Shown piece by piece: positions 16,416-24,354 of a stretch of DNA of 52,206 bases. The stretch comes from Clostridia bacterium. Its GTDB lineage: Bacteria > Bacillota > Clostridia > Oscillospirales > CAG-272. The notes under the pieces were generated by a model that did no database searches, was not told where the DNA came from, and saw nothing but the letters and a program-made list of their open reading frames with translations. The DNA is taken from positions 1 to 52,206 of the forward strand of contig JAFTQX010000022.1 in the NCBI GenBank assembly GCA_017462545.1, given 5' to 3'. Within the stretch, counting starts at the first letter, position 1, and every line of letters begins with the position of its first letter. Position numbers and translations under genes: made by a program.

Positions 16416-16444
16416 ATTATAACACAGGTCTTGCCGTTTGTCAA
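16416..16444 (-). promoter_or_regulatory. consensus sigma-A promoter
   Basis: Minus strand: TTGACA (16444-16439), a 17-bp spacer and TATAAT (16421-16416). Confidence 0.88.
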
Positions 16445-16534
16445 TGGCGAGTTGCCTCGCTGCTCTGCAATGGTGCTGTTAGCATATCCTGAATGGGAAA
16501 AACTATGCGGCAGCAGCAAAAAACGAGAAACCTC

Positions 16535-16563
16535 TTGACTTTTTTCAGCTTTACTGGTATAAT
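16535..16563 (+). promoter_or_regulatory. sigma-A promoter of the tyrS T-box transcript
   Basis: TTGACT (16535-16540), a 17-bp spacer and TATAAT (16558-16563). The transcript would start near 16570. Confidence 0.85.
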
Positions 16564-16569
16564 GAAGAA

Positions 16570-16816
16570 AAGCTGTGAAGGGAAGAAGTAGCACCGCACA
16601 GACTCCAACAGAAAGTTCCTGGTTGATGCGAAGGGCGGGAGAGACGGTGTGAATACATCCCGGAGCCATGCCCCGAACCATGATAGTAGGCGGCATCGGG
16701 CGCGCCCGTTATTGCGCGGCGGCACTTGTGTGCCGGCAGAGGCATCCTTTTTTGGATGTGAAGAAAGGTGGTAACACGGCTTGTCCGTCCTTTTATGGCG
16801 GCGGGCTTTTTTTGTT
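16570..16816 (+). promoter_or_regulatory. T-box leader, tyrosine specific
   Basis: The leader before tyrS carries a T-box sequence AAGGTGGTAACACGG (16766-16780); its TGGT can pair with the ACCA end of uncharged tRNA-Tyr. The likely specifier codon is TAC at 16654-16656, inside GAATACA on the 3' side of stem I. A terminator hairpin (about 16778-16808) is followed by a T-run. Uncharged tRNA-Tyr should stabilise the antiterminator and allow tyrS transcription. The specifier agrees with the downstream gene. Confidence 0.9.
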
Positions 16817-16847
16817 TACAAATTCGATGATATAGAGGAGAATTCGT

Positions 16848-18071
16848 ATGACCTGTTATGAAGAGCTGGTTGCTAGAGGCTTGATTGCCCAGGTGACCGA
16901 CGAAAATGAGATTCGCGATCTGATCAACGAGGGGCGCGCCGTTTTTTACATCGGCTTTGACCCCACCGCAGACAGCCTGCACGTTGGTCACTTTATGGCC
17001 CTGTGTCTGATGCGCCGCCTGCAGCTGGCAGGCAACCGTCCCATCGCCCTGATTGGTGGCGGCACCGCTTATATCGGAGACCCCTCCGGCAGAACGGATA
17101 TGCGTACCATGATGACCCCCGAGACCATTCAGCATAACTGTGATTGCTTCAAGCACCAGATGGAGCGTTTTATCGAGTTTGGTGAAGGCAAGGCAATGAT
17201 GGTCAATAATGCCGATTGGCTGCTGCCGCTCAATTATGTAGAGCTTTTGCGTGAGGTGGGTGGCTGCTTTACCGTCAACCGTATGCTGGCGGCTGAGTGC
17301 TATAAGCAGCGTATGGAGCGCGGTCTCTCCTTTATTGAGTTCAACTACATGATTATGCAGTCCTACGATTTCTACTATATGTTCCAGAAGTACGGCTGTA
17401 ATATGCAGTTCGGCGGGGATGACCAGTGGTCGAATATGCTCGGTGGTACCGAGCTGATTCGCCGTAAGCTGGGCAAGGATGCCTACGCCATGACCATCAA
17501 TCTGCTGCTGAATTCCGAGGGCAAGAAGATGGGTAAAACTGCCAAAGGCGCAGTATGGCTGGACCCGAAAAAGACATCGCCGTATGAATTTTATCAGTAT
17601 TGGCGCAATGTCAGCGATGATGATGTGATGAAGTGCCTGCGTATGCTGACCTTCCTGCCGCTGGAGGAGATCAACGCCATGGAGCCTTGGGTAGGTACCG
17701 GGCGCATCAATGAAGCAAAGGAGATCCTTGCCTTTGAGCTGACCAAGCTCGTTCATGGGGAAGAGGAGGCTACCGCTGCGCAGAATGCGGCGCGCGCTCT
17801 CTTCTCGTCGGGCGATGCTGCCGATATGCCCACCGTTACGGTAGGCGAGGGCGATCTGCTTGACGGAAAGATGGACATTCTTGCTGTGCTTGTCAAGGCA
17901 GGGCTGGTGCCCTCCCGTTCCGAGGCGCGTCGTGCGGTAGAGCAGGGCGGTGTCACGGCGGATGGTGAAAAGGTGACCGATACCCGCACCGCCTATACGG
18001 CAGATGATCTGCGTACAGGCAAGGTCTTCCGTCGCGGTAAAAAGAGCTATAAGAAGGTCATTTTTGAATAA
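16848..18071 (+). CDS. tyrS: tyrosine-tRNA ligase
   Basis: The 407-residue class I synthetase has the HIGH-like motif HVGH at 45-48 and the KMSKS-like motif KMGKT at 227-231. The segments GGDDQWSNMLGG and IEFNYMIMQSYDF of the tyrosine pocket are present. A C-terminal S4 RNA-binding domain follows (about 335-400, VLVKAGLVPSRSEARRAVEQ). It charges tRNA-Tyr in the cytoplasm. AGAGGAG precedes the ATG. Expression is controlled by the T-box leader directly upstream. Length and motifs are normal for bacterial TyrRS. Confidence 0.97.
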   Translation: MTCYEELVARGLIAQVTDENEIRDLINEGRAVFYIGFDPTADSLHVGHFMALCLMRRLQLAGNRPIALIGGGTAYIGDPSGRTDMRTMMTPETIQHNCDCFKHQMERFIEFGEGKAMMVNNADWLLPLNYVELLREVGGCFTVNRMLAAECYKQRMERGLSFIEFNYMIMQSYDFYYMFQKYGCNMQFGGDDQWSNMLGGTELIRRKLGKDAYAMTINLLLNSEGKKMGKTAKGAVWLDPKKTSPYEFYQYWRNVSDDDVMKCLRMLTFLPLEEINAMEPWVGTGRINEAKEILAFELTKLVHGEEEATAAQNAARALFSSGDAADMPTVTVGEGDLLDGKMDILAVLVKAGLVPSRSEARRAVEQGGVTADGEKVTDTRTAYTADDLRTGKVFRRGKKSYKKVIFE

Positions 18072-18091
18072 GAAATGCCTGTATAGCATCG

Positions 18092-18140
18092 ACCCACCAC
18101 CCGTGTGTTTAAGAAAACACACGGGTGGTGGGTATCTTTT
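18092..18140 (+). terminator. terminator of tyrS
   Basis: A near-perfect 19-bp stem (18092-18110 with 18114-18132), followed by ATCTTTTTTT. Confidence 0.88.
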
Positions 18141-18215
18141 TTTCCTTTTTTTGTAAATGTGCGGCAAAAGGCATAAGAAAAACTAAAAAATTTTTAAAAA
18201 ATTGTGCACTTTCTC

Positions 18216-18243
18216 TTGTAATCCTGTAAAAATATGATAAAAT
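18216..18243 (+). promoter_or_regulatory. probable extended -10 promoter
   Basis: TTGTAA (18216-18221), a 16-bp spacer and TAAAAT (18238-18243) preceded by TGA. It is the best candidate before the gene at 18301. Confidence 0.55.
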
Positions 18244-18300
18244 GTAGTTGCATAAGTGTCAAATGTCGCTTATCGAATATCATGAAAGAGAGGAGAACCT

Positions 18301-20592
18301 ATGAAACGCAACCCACAAAACCGTGTCCGCCCTTCCTTCCTGCTTGTAGCAGTCTTGCTCGTGGTAGGCATGGTAATCGGCGCACTGCCCGCCGCCGCCG
18401 CATCGGATGCCGATGCCTATCAGGCAGAATTTTACGCAGACGGGGTGCTTGTTGCCACCGTCCCGTTTGACCCCGCCGTCGGTATCCTTGCCGAAATCGA
18501 GGTCCCGAAAAAGGATGGCTTTACCGGCAAATGGGAGGAATACTCCTTGTCGGAAAAGGACATCACCATCAACGCCGTGTATACACCTATTTCGGGATAT
18601 CGTGCACCGCTGGATGATGGGTTTGTCATTCGTTGCTTACTGATTCTGATGGCAGTGCTGCTTGTCTGCATCCTGCTGCTGATTTTGCTGACGCTGCGCG
18701 CAAGAAAGATTCTGCGTGCGCATGGCCTTTGGGGAAAAGGGAAGCACTGCAAGGAAGAAAAGCAAGCCGATCACAAGATTGAGCAAAAAACAGAGCCGGA
18801 GTCCGAGACGAAGGAAGAGACAACGCCAAAGCAAGAGCAAGCGGCTGTCTCTGCCGCAAGAGCCGAGGCAGAAGAAGATCGCAAAGAGCAAGAGCGACCT
18901 GTCCAAGCAACCGAGCAAGGTGATGACACGCTTGACACCGAACATAACGAAGAAAACGCGAAAGAAGAGCAGATAGTCCCCGCAACCGAACAGCCCTCCG
19001 AGGAGAATACCACCGATACACAGGAAGAAACCAACACCGAGGAGGCAGCAGATAACGGAAAAAAATCTGACGCTTCCGTAGCGTATATGGCAGAGAATGT
19101 AGAGGCAGACTCTGACCGGACACCTGCGGAAGCGAGCGAAGAGCAAGCACCCGCAAGTGAACCCGCATCTGCCTCAAATGTTGCCCATGATGATCAGCGC
19201 GAGGCTGACGGGCAGAAGGAAACAAGCAAAGACCGTAAGTCTTCACGCTTTATTCCCGTTCCGATCGTAGTTGCCGATGAGGGCAAAGAGAAGGAAGAAG
19301 AGAAGGAAGAAGAGAAGGAGGAGCAGGCCCAAACGGCTGCTTCTGCCGCCGGGCGAGAGGACGAAATCGCGACCGTGCTGGTCACCAAGGATGGCAGACG
19401 CGTGCAGATGAAGTGCCGCCAAAGCTTCCGTGCCCGCATTATTTTGGCAGACGCAGAAAGCAAGGGCTATTATAATGAGCTCAAAAATTATCTGCTTGCC
19501 TTTGATGGTGTTTCTTCGTCCGACAGCTTGAATTATGAGAGCTTCAATGGCGGCCGCCGCCAGCTGGCCAAGATGAATATCACCGGTAAAACAGTGGTGC
19601 TCTTCCTCGCCCTTGATCCCGACAAGCTGGAGGGCAGCAAGTATAAGTATGATAATGTCGGTGACAGAAAGCGTTATGAAAAGACCCCTGTCAAGGTAAA
19701 GATTCGGTCTGCGCGCTCTGCCAAGTGGGCGAAGGAGCTAATCGACCTGACCATGGCCGAGGATGGTCGTTCCTTTGTGGCGTTGAAAAACGACATGCAT
19801 GTTCCCGCCGAAACAATGAGCCGTGAGGAGCTGATTCGACAGGGCCTTGTACAGGTTGACGCGCGCGATCTGGCAAGCGGCGAAAGGATCAATCAGGCAA
19901 CCATTGTCACGCTGCTGGATGAGGGAGCCACGATCGAAAATGAGCGTACCGCCGCAAAGCCGGCAAGCCTTGCGAACAAGGAGCATGATGGTGCTGCTGT
20001 TGCCGCTGTTGGCGTGGCCGCCGCTGCTGTGGTCGGTGCAGCCTGCGCGTCGGAAGACGAAGAAGAGAATGCCGAGTCCGATCTTGGAAGTGATTTTGTA
20101 CTGTCCGATATGCCTATGATGGCCAATGTGGATCTTGATCCCGCAGAGGATTTCATTCCGCATGTGGATGTCGTTACGGTGGAAGAGGCAGACGAGCTGG
20201 TGAAAAATGAGGTGGCACTCCACCACATTGAGCACCATCACGTAGAGCCTGTTGAACAAGATGCAGATGACGAGATTGATGAAGCGTCGATTACGGCGGA
20301 GGCAACCGATGTCGCACCGACAGAAAATGCCGCCTCCCGCGTGAAGAACAAGAAACGTGGCAAGGCCGTTCCTGTCAACATTGATAAGCTCGACCGTTGC
20401 TACGCCGCAGGTGATACCATCACCCTTGCCCGCTTGAAGGCAGATGGTCTGGTGCCTGCCAGAACGAAAAAGCTCAAGGTCTTGGCACACGGTAGCCTCA
20501 GCAAGCCGCTGACGGTAGAGGCTGACGGATTTTCGCTGACCGCGGTCAAGATGATTCTCTTGACCGGTGGTACCCCCGTTCTGTTAGATTAA
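18301..20592 (+). CDS. membrane protein with acidic linker and C-terminal uL15-like domain
   Basis: The 763-residue protein has a mosaic layout. Residues 1-38 look like a signal peptide or anchor (AAAAS at its end). Residues 42-98 form an InlB-like B-repeat (AEFYADGVLVATVPFDP to INAVYTPI). A second membrane helix lies at about 107-135. A Glu/Lys-rich, low-complexity linker spans about 148-345. A conserved soluble domain at about 365-490 (MKCRQSFRARIILADAESKG, NYESFNGGRRQLAKMNITGK) is one I recall only from unnamed clostridial proteins. Residues 690-763 resemble the C-terminal half of ribosomal protein uL15 (ARLKADGLVPARTKKLKVLA, TAVKMILLTGG). The function is unknown; it is surely not a ribosomal protein in its own right. 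Confidence 0.8.
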   Translation: MKRNPQNRVRPSFLLVAVLLVVGMVIGALPAAAASDADAYQAEFYADGVLVATVPFDPAVGILAEIEVPKKDGFTGKWEEYSLSEKDITINAVYTPISGYRAPLDDGFVIRCLLILMAVLLVCILLLILLTLRARKILRAHGLWGKGKHCKEEKQADHKIEQKTEPESETKEETTPKQEQAAVSAARAEAEEDRKEQERPVQATEQGDDTLDTEHNEENAKEEQIVPATEQPSEENTTDTQEETNTEEAADNGKKSDASVAYMAENVEADSDRTPAEASEEQAPASEPASASNVAHDDQREADGQKETSKDRKSSRFIPVPIVVADEGKEKEEEKEEEKEEQAQTAASAAGREDEIATVLVTKDGRRVQMKCRQSFRARIILADAESKGYYNELKNYLLAFDGVSSSDSLNYESFNGGRRQLAKMNITGKTVVLFLALDPDKLEGSKYKYDNVGDRKRYEKTPVKVKIRSARSAKWAKELIDLTMAEDGRSFVALKNDMHVPAETMSREELIRQGLVQVDARDLASGERINQATIVTLLDEGATIENERTAAKPASLANKEHDGAAVAAVGVAAAAVVGAACASEDEEENAESDLGSDFVLSDMPMMANVDLDPAEDFIPHVDVVTVEEADELVKNEVALHHIEHHHVEPVEQDADDEIDEASITAEATDVAPTENAASRVKNKKRGKAVPVNIDKLDRCYAAGDTITLARLKADGLVPARTKKLKVLAHGSLSKPLTVEADGFSLTAVKMILLTGGTPVLLD

Positions 20593-20602
20593 CCAATAAA
20601 AG

Positions 20603-20640
20603 AGCCGAAGGCTGCTTGCAGCCTTCGGCTTTCCGCTTTT
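20603..20640 (+). terminator. intrinsic terminator
   Basis: AGCCGAAGGCTGC (20603-20615) pairs perfectly with 20618-20630 around TT, followed by TTCCGCTTTTTT. Confidence 0.85.
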
Positions 20641-20779
20641 TTATGCAGGAAAAGGGTGGTGGTCGGAGAAAAAGACGGAAAGGGACCTGCCAAAATGGAA
20701 AAAGCATGTATGGCCGGTGCAACTTTCCACTTCCTTTTTTGCCGCCTTGCGCTTATAATAGTAGCAAGGAGGAGAATGC

Positions 20780-21370
20780 ATGGAACTGATACGAATAAGT
20801 GACAGCAAATTAAAAATCATGCTGAATGCCGAGGATATGGCGCACTATGCCATCACCTCCGATCTGCTGAACTACGAAAATACAGAAACCAGACGTATTG
20901 TGTGGCAGATTTTAGATGAGGCGAAGCACAAAACAGGCTTTGATGCGGCAAGTGACCGCGTGTTGATACAGGTATATCCGTCTCGTACCGGCGGCTGCGA
21001 GATGTATGTCACCAAGGTGCCGCCGCCGTTGCCTCACCCATCGGAGGGGGATAACATGAGAACGCGTGAAGGGAGATCAGAGCTCTATTTGTTTACCAAT
21101 TTAGAGGGGCTTTTGCAAGCCTGTCGGCAGCTTGCCTGCCATATGCCGCTCGGCGAAAGCACCGTTTACGCCCTTGAAGGCGGTGGCTATTATCTTCTCT
21201 TGCGAGGAGAGGCGATCGATACCGCAACAGGCGCACCACCGGCCTATTGCCCGGCAGAGGAATATGGAGAACGCAAGAAGTGCACCGCTGCACGCATGGC
21301 GTACATAAAGGAGCACGCTGTTTGCTTGTGTGAAAAGGGCGCTATCGAGCAGTTTTCTGTACTTTCTTGA
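20780..21370 (+). CDS. MecA-like adaptor protein
   Basis: The 196-residue protein opens MELIRISDSKLKIMLNAEDM, the conserved N-terminal substrate-binding region of the MecA/YpbH family. An acidic middle and a C-terminal domain with the pattern LYLFTNLEGLLQACRQL follow, the region that contacts the Clp ATPase. In Bacillus, MecA delivers proteins such as ComK to ClpCP. No clpC is in this window; clpB, 12 kb away, is not the usual partner. GGAGGAG precedes the ATG and a TATAAT is at 20754-20759, without a clear -35. Confidence 0.87.
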   Translation: MELIRISDSKLKIMLNAEDMAHYAITSDLLNYENTETRRIVWQILDEAKHKTGFDAASDRVLIQVYPSRTGGCEMYVTKVPPPLPHPSEGDNMRTREGRSELYLFTNLEGLLQACRQLACHMPLGESTVYALEGGGYYLLLRGEAIDTATGAPPAYCPAEEYGERKKCTAARMAYIKEHAVCLCEKGAIEQFSVLS

Positions 21371-21389
21371 TGACAAAATGCGCGGTGTC

Positions 21390-21418
21390 TTGACAAAAGG
21401 CAATCCTTGTGGTATACT
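21390..21418 (+). promoter_or_regulatory. sigma-A promoter for trpB
   Basis: TTGACA (21390-21395), a 17-bp spacer and TATACT (21413-21418). Confidence 0.87.
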
Positions 21419-21456
21419 TTTATGGTAAGAATTTTTACCGCGAAAGGAATAGCACG

Positions 21457-22674
21457 GTGAAGTATAACGGAATTGAATTTGATACCTATTTTAAGAACTA
21501 TCCGGATGAAAACGGGTATTTCGGCAAGTATGGCGGTGCCTATATCCCCGACGAGCTGAAAAAAGCCATGGAAGAGATCAACGATGCCTATTTTACCATC
21601 TGCAAATCTTCCAAGTTTATCGGTGAGCTGCGTAAGATCCGCCGCGAATTTCAGGGCAGACCTACGCCCATCTCTTATCTGGAACGCCTTTCCAATTCGC
21701 TTGGCAACGTACAGCTGTATGCCAAACGTGAGGATCTGAACCATACCGGCGCGCACAAGCTGAACCATTGCATGGGCGAGGCGCTGCTTGCCAAGTATAT
21801 GGGCAAAAAGAAGATCATCGCTGAGACCGGTGCCGGTCAGCACGGTGTGGCACTTGCCACCGCTGCTGCTTACTTCGGTCTGGAGTGCGATATCTACATG
21901 GGCTCTGTGGATATCAAAAAGCAGGCACCCAATGTTGCACGCATGAAGATTCTCGGCGCGAATGTTGTCGAGGTCACCCATGGCCTTGCCACCCTGAAGG
22001 AGGCGGTGGATGCCGCATTTGAGGCCTACGCCAGAGAATACAAGACGGCCATTTACTGCATCGGCTCGGTTCTTGGCCCGCACCCGTTCCCCATGATGGT
22101 GCGTGATTTCCAGAGTGTGGTTGGTATTGAGGCAAGAGCACAATTTTTAGATATGACGGGCGAGCTGCCGGATGCTATCGTTGCCTGCGTGGGCGGTGGC
22201 TCTAACGCAATGGGTCTCTTTTCCGGTTTCCTCAATGACCCCGTGGATATTTACGGTATTGAGCCGCTTGGCAGAGGCACCGCGCTTGGTGACCACGCCG
22301 CCAGCCTGCAATACGGTACCGAGGGAATCATGCACGGCTTCAACAGCATTATGCTGAAGGATGAAAATGGCGATCCCGCACCGGTTTACTCGGTTGCCAG
22401 CGGTCTTGATTATCCGTCCTCCGGCCCCGAGCATGCCTTCCTGCATGATCTTGGTCGTGTGAAGTATGACGTGATCAACGATGAAGAAACGATCGATGCG
22501 TTCTTCACGCTGGCGCGGCTGGAGGGCATTATCCCTGCAATTGAAAGCGCGCACGCCGTTGCCTACGGTATCAAGCTGGCCAAGCAAATGAAAAAGGGCT
22601 CCGTCCTCATCAACCTCTCCGGCAGAGGCGATAAGGATATGGACTACATCATTGAAAACTACGGCATTCGCTGA
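21457..22674 (+). CDS. trpB: tryptophan synthase beta chain
   Basis: The start is GTG 21457 (AAAGGAAT upstream, [12 protein letters not shown]); earlier in-frame starts overlap the promoter. In the 405-residue protein the pyridoxal phosphate lysine is K101 in HTGAHKLNH, the catalytic acid is E123 in AETGAGQHG, and the phosphate loop is [10 protein letters not shown]. TrpB joins indole or its precursor to serine. No trpA or other trp gene is nearby and a terminator follows, so it stands alone and may salvage indole. The HTGAHKLNH form differs from the common HTGAHKINN. Confidence 0.95.
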   Translation: MKYNGIEFDTYFKNYPDENGYFGKYGGAYIPDELKKAMEEINDAYFTICKSSKFIGELRKIRREFQGRPTPISYLERLSNSLGNVQLYAKREDLNHTGAHKLNHCMGEALLAKYMGKKKIIAETGAGQHGVALATAAAYFGLECDIYMGSVDIKKQAPNVARMKILGANVVEVTHGLATLKEAVDAAFEAYAREYKTAIYCIGSVLGPHPFPMMVRDFQSVVGIEARAQFLDMTGELPDAIVACVGGGSNAMGLFSGFLNDPVDIYGIEPLGRGTALGDHAASLQYGTEGIMHGFNSIMLKDENGDPAPVYSVASGLDYPSSGPEHAFLHDLGRVKYDVINDEETIDAFFTLARLEGIIPAIESAHAVAYGIKLAKQMKKGSVLINLSGRGDKDMDYIIENYGIR

Positions 22675-22676
22675 AT

Positions 22677-22707
22677 AAAAAAAGAGACCTTGCAGGTCTC
22701 TTTTTTT
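22677..22707. terminator. bidirectional terminator, trpB / rpiB
   Basis: AAAAAAAGAGACCT (22677-22690) pairs perfectly with AGGTCTCTTTTTTT (22694-22707) around a TGC loop. Confidence 0.88.
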
Positions 22708-22715
22708 ATTACTTT

Positions 22716-23189
22716 TTACTTGCTGCACTCGTCGGTTTCAATGGCGGTAATCATGTCTACGCGTTGCTCGTGGCGGCCGCCTGCCTCAAACTCGGTATTG
22801 AGGAACAGGTTGGCAATATCACCGGCAAGGCCGGGGCCAATCACGCGTGCACCCATGCAAAGGACGTTTGCGTTATTGTGCATGCGGGTAAAGCGGGCGC
22901 TGTAGGTTTCGCTGCAGAGGGCAGCGCGAATGCCGCGGTGCTTGTTGGCGGCCATGCTCATACCAATGCCGGTGCCGCAAATGAGAATGCCAAAGCTCTC
23001 ATCGGGGGCTTTCTGTACTCCTGCGCATACGGCATGGGCGAATTCAGGATAGTGACAAGAGGCAGAGGAATTTGTGCCGCAATCAATCACGTCATACCCC
23101 TCCTCACGCAGAGAGGCGGCAAGGCCCTCCTTCATTTCGTAGCCGGCGGAATCGGCACCAATGTAGATCGTTTTACGCAACATAGTCAT
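22716..23189 (-). CDS. rpiB: ribose-5-phosphate isomerase B
   Basis: The 157-residue RpiB/LacAB-family enzyme has IYIGADSAGYEMKEGL at the N-terminus, where the aspartate and histidine-type region binds sugar phosphate, and ICGTGIGMSMAANKHRG around catalytic C71. It interconverts ribose-5-phosphate and ribulose-5-phosphate. The normally conserved DHAG motif appears as DSAG, so the histidine of that motif is a serine here; this is worth noting because related LacA/LacB enzymes also vary there. The ATG (AAGGAGAT upstream) overlaps the tsaB stop by four bases, placing it last in the plsY operon. Confidence 0.9.
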   Translation of the reverse strand: MTMLRKTIYIGADSAGYEMKEGLAASLREEGYDVIDCGTNSSASCHYPEFAHAVCAGVQKAPDESFGILICGTGIGMSMAANKHRGIRAALCSETYSARFTRMHNNANVLCMGARVIGPGLAGDIANLFLNTEFEAGGRHEQRVDMITAIETDECSK

Positions 23190-23914
23190 ATCTCCTTTTT
23201 TGTATTGTTTGCTTGTTCTTTTTCTAACCGATCCCGCTCGGCCTGCGAGGGGAACAGATATACCGGGGCAAGAGCCGCATCATTCACCGTTTCGCCTCGC
23301 TTGGCAATAGCCAAGCCACAGCGGGCAACTGCCGCCGCACTTGGCTTGCGCAGGGCAGGGGGTGTTGGCGGTAACACAAGGCCTCGCTCATTTCCTGCAC
23401 GCATCACCGTTTCGGTTGCGTCTCCCGCAAGGCGAATCGGTGTGTTCGGATAAGCCTCGGCCAGCTCCGCTACTAAGTCGGTGATGGCGATCAGGCGATC
23501 GTCACACAAGCGTGTCAGCACGCCGTCCTTTTCGCAAAACAAGGCGTTATACACATGTGCGCGACGCGCGTCTGTCACCGGGCAGTAGATGCCGTCAAGC
23601 GGTAGCAGGTTTTCTGCTAATGCCTCCATGACCGATACGGGCGCGCAAGGAATGTCCTTGCCGAAGGCAAGCCCCTTTACCAATGCTGCGCCAATGCGCA
23701 CGCCGGTAAACGAGCCGGGGCCTGTGGTCAGCGCGAACAGCTCAATGTCGGCAAAGGAAAGATGCGCGGCGGTCAAGGCTTGCCGCGCCATCGGCAGCAG
23801 CAGCTCACTCTGTGTCATGCCGCTGTCTACGGTGAATTCGGCCAAGATCTGCTTATTTTCCGCCACGGCGACCGAGGCCGTTTTGGCGGTGCTGTCAAAT
23901 GCAAGAATCTTCAT
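23186..23914 (-). CDS. tsaB: t6A biosynthesis protein TsaB
   Basis: The 242-residue ASKHA-fold protein opens MKILAFDSTAKTASVAV and has LTTGPGSFTGVRIGAALVKG at about 63-82, the TsaB signature. TsaB works with TsaD and TsaE to transfer threonylcarbamoyl to A37 of tRNAs reading ANN codons. Its start overlaps the tsaE stop region by 20 bases and its stop overlaps rpiB by four, so translation is coupled. AAGGAG precedes the ATG. tsaD is not in the window. Confidence 0.95.
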   Translation of the reverse strand: MKILAFDSTAKTASVAVAENKQILAEFTVDSGMTQSELLLPMARQALTAAHLSFADIELFALTTGPGSFTGVRIGAALVKGLAFGKDIPCAPVSVMEALAENLLPLDGIYCPVTDARRAHVYNALFCEKDGVLTRLCDDRLIAITDLVAELAEAYPNTPIRLAGDATETVMRAGNERGLVLPPTPPALRKPSAAAVARCGLAIAKRGETVNDAALAPVYLFPSQAERDRLEKEQANNTKKEI

Positions 23915-24353
23915 CAGGCTCTCCTTCTATGGTAATGCGGCGGTCGCTTTCACCGCTTTCACAGCGGGCAATGGTGACCGTTATGCGATCGGGGGGCAGC
24001 AGATCGCCACCGTTTTCACTCCATTCACAAACGCAGTAGCCATCCCGTGCCAGATAATCATCAAAGCCAATGCCGTACAGCTCTTCCTCGTCTGCCACGC
24101 GATAAAGGTCAAAATGGAAGACGGGGAGCGGAGAGCCCATATATTCATTGACCACCGTGTAGGTGGGGCTTTTAACGCCGCGGCAGCCAAGCGTGGAGGC
24201 AAAGCCACGCACAAAGGCGGTCTTGCCAACGCCCATTTCCCCGCAAAGGGAAACAAACGCATGGCGTACGCCGCGTTGAAGCAGTCGTGTGCTGAGTGCG
24301 GCACCTACCGCTTCGGTGTCGGCAGGAGCGTGAGAATCGATCGTCATCATCAT
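23895..24353 (-). CDS. tsaE: t6A biosynthesis ATPase TsaE
   Basis: The start is ATG 24353, the first of three Met codons, with AAGGATA upstream; the frame extends further but would overlap folC. The product is 152 residues. The Walker A motif GEMGVGKT lies at about 38-45, followed by KSPTYTVVNEY and VFHFDLYRV, the switch and Walker B-like segments of TsaE. It hydrolyses ATP to recycle the TsaBD complex. It sits between folC (one-base gap) and tsaB. Confidence 0.95.
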   Translation of the reverse strand: MMMTIDSHAPADTEAVGAALSTRLLQRGVRHAFVSLCGEMGVGKTAFVRGFASTLGCRGVKSPTYTVVNEYMGSPLPVFHFDLYRVADEEELYGIGFDDYLARDGYCVCEWSENGGDLLPPDRITVTIARCESGESDRRITIEGEPDEDSCI

Positions 24354-24354
24354 G

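Noticed and set aside
16551-18167. Open frame of 538 codons on the minus strand across tyrS
   Set aside because: It lies antisense to a clear TyrRS and its T-box, has no ribosome binding site, and its translation is low-complexity His/Gln-rich shadow sequence.
19262-19330. Short tandem repeat in the Glu/Lys-rich linker as a phase-variation tract
   Set aside because: The repeat unit is 12 bases, a multiple of three, so slippage changes length but not frame; it is ordinary low-complexity coding.
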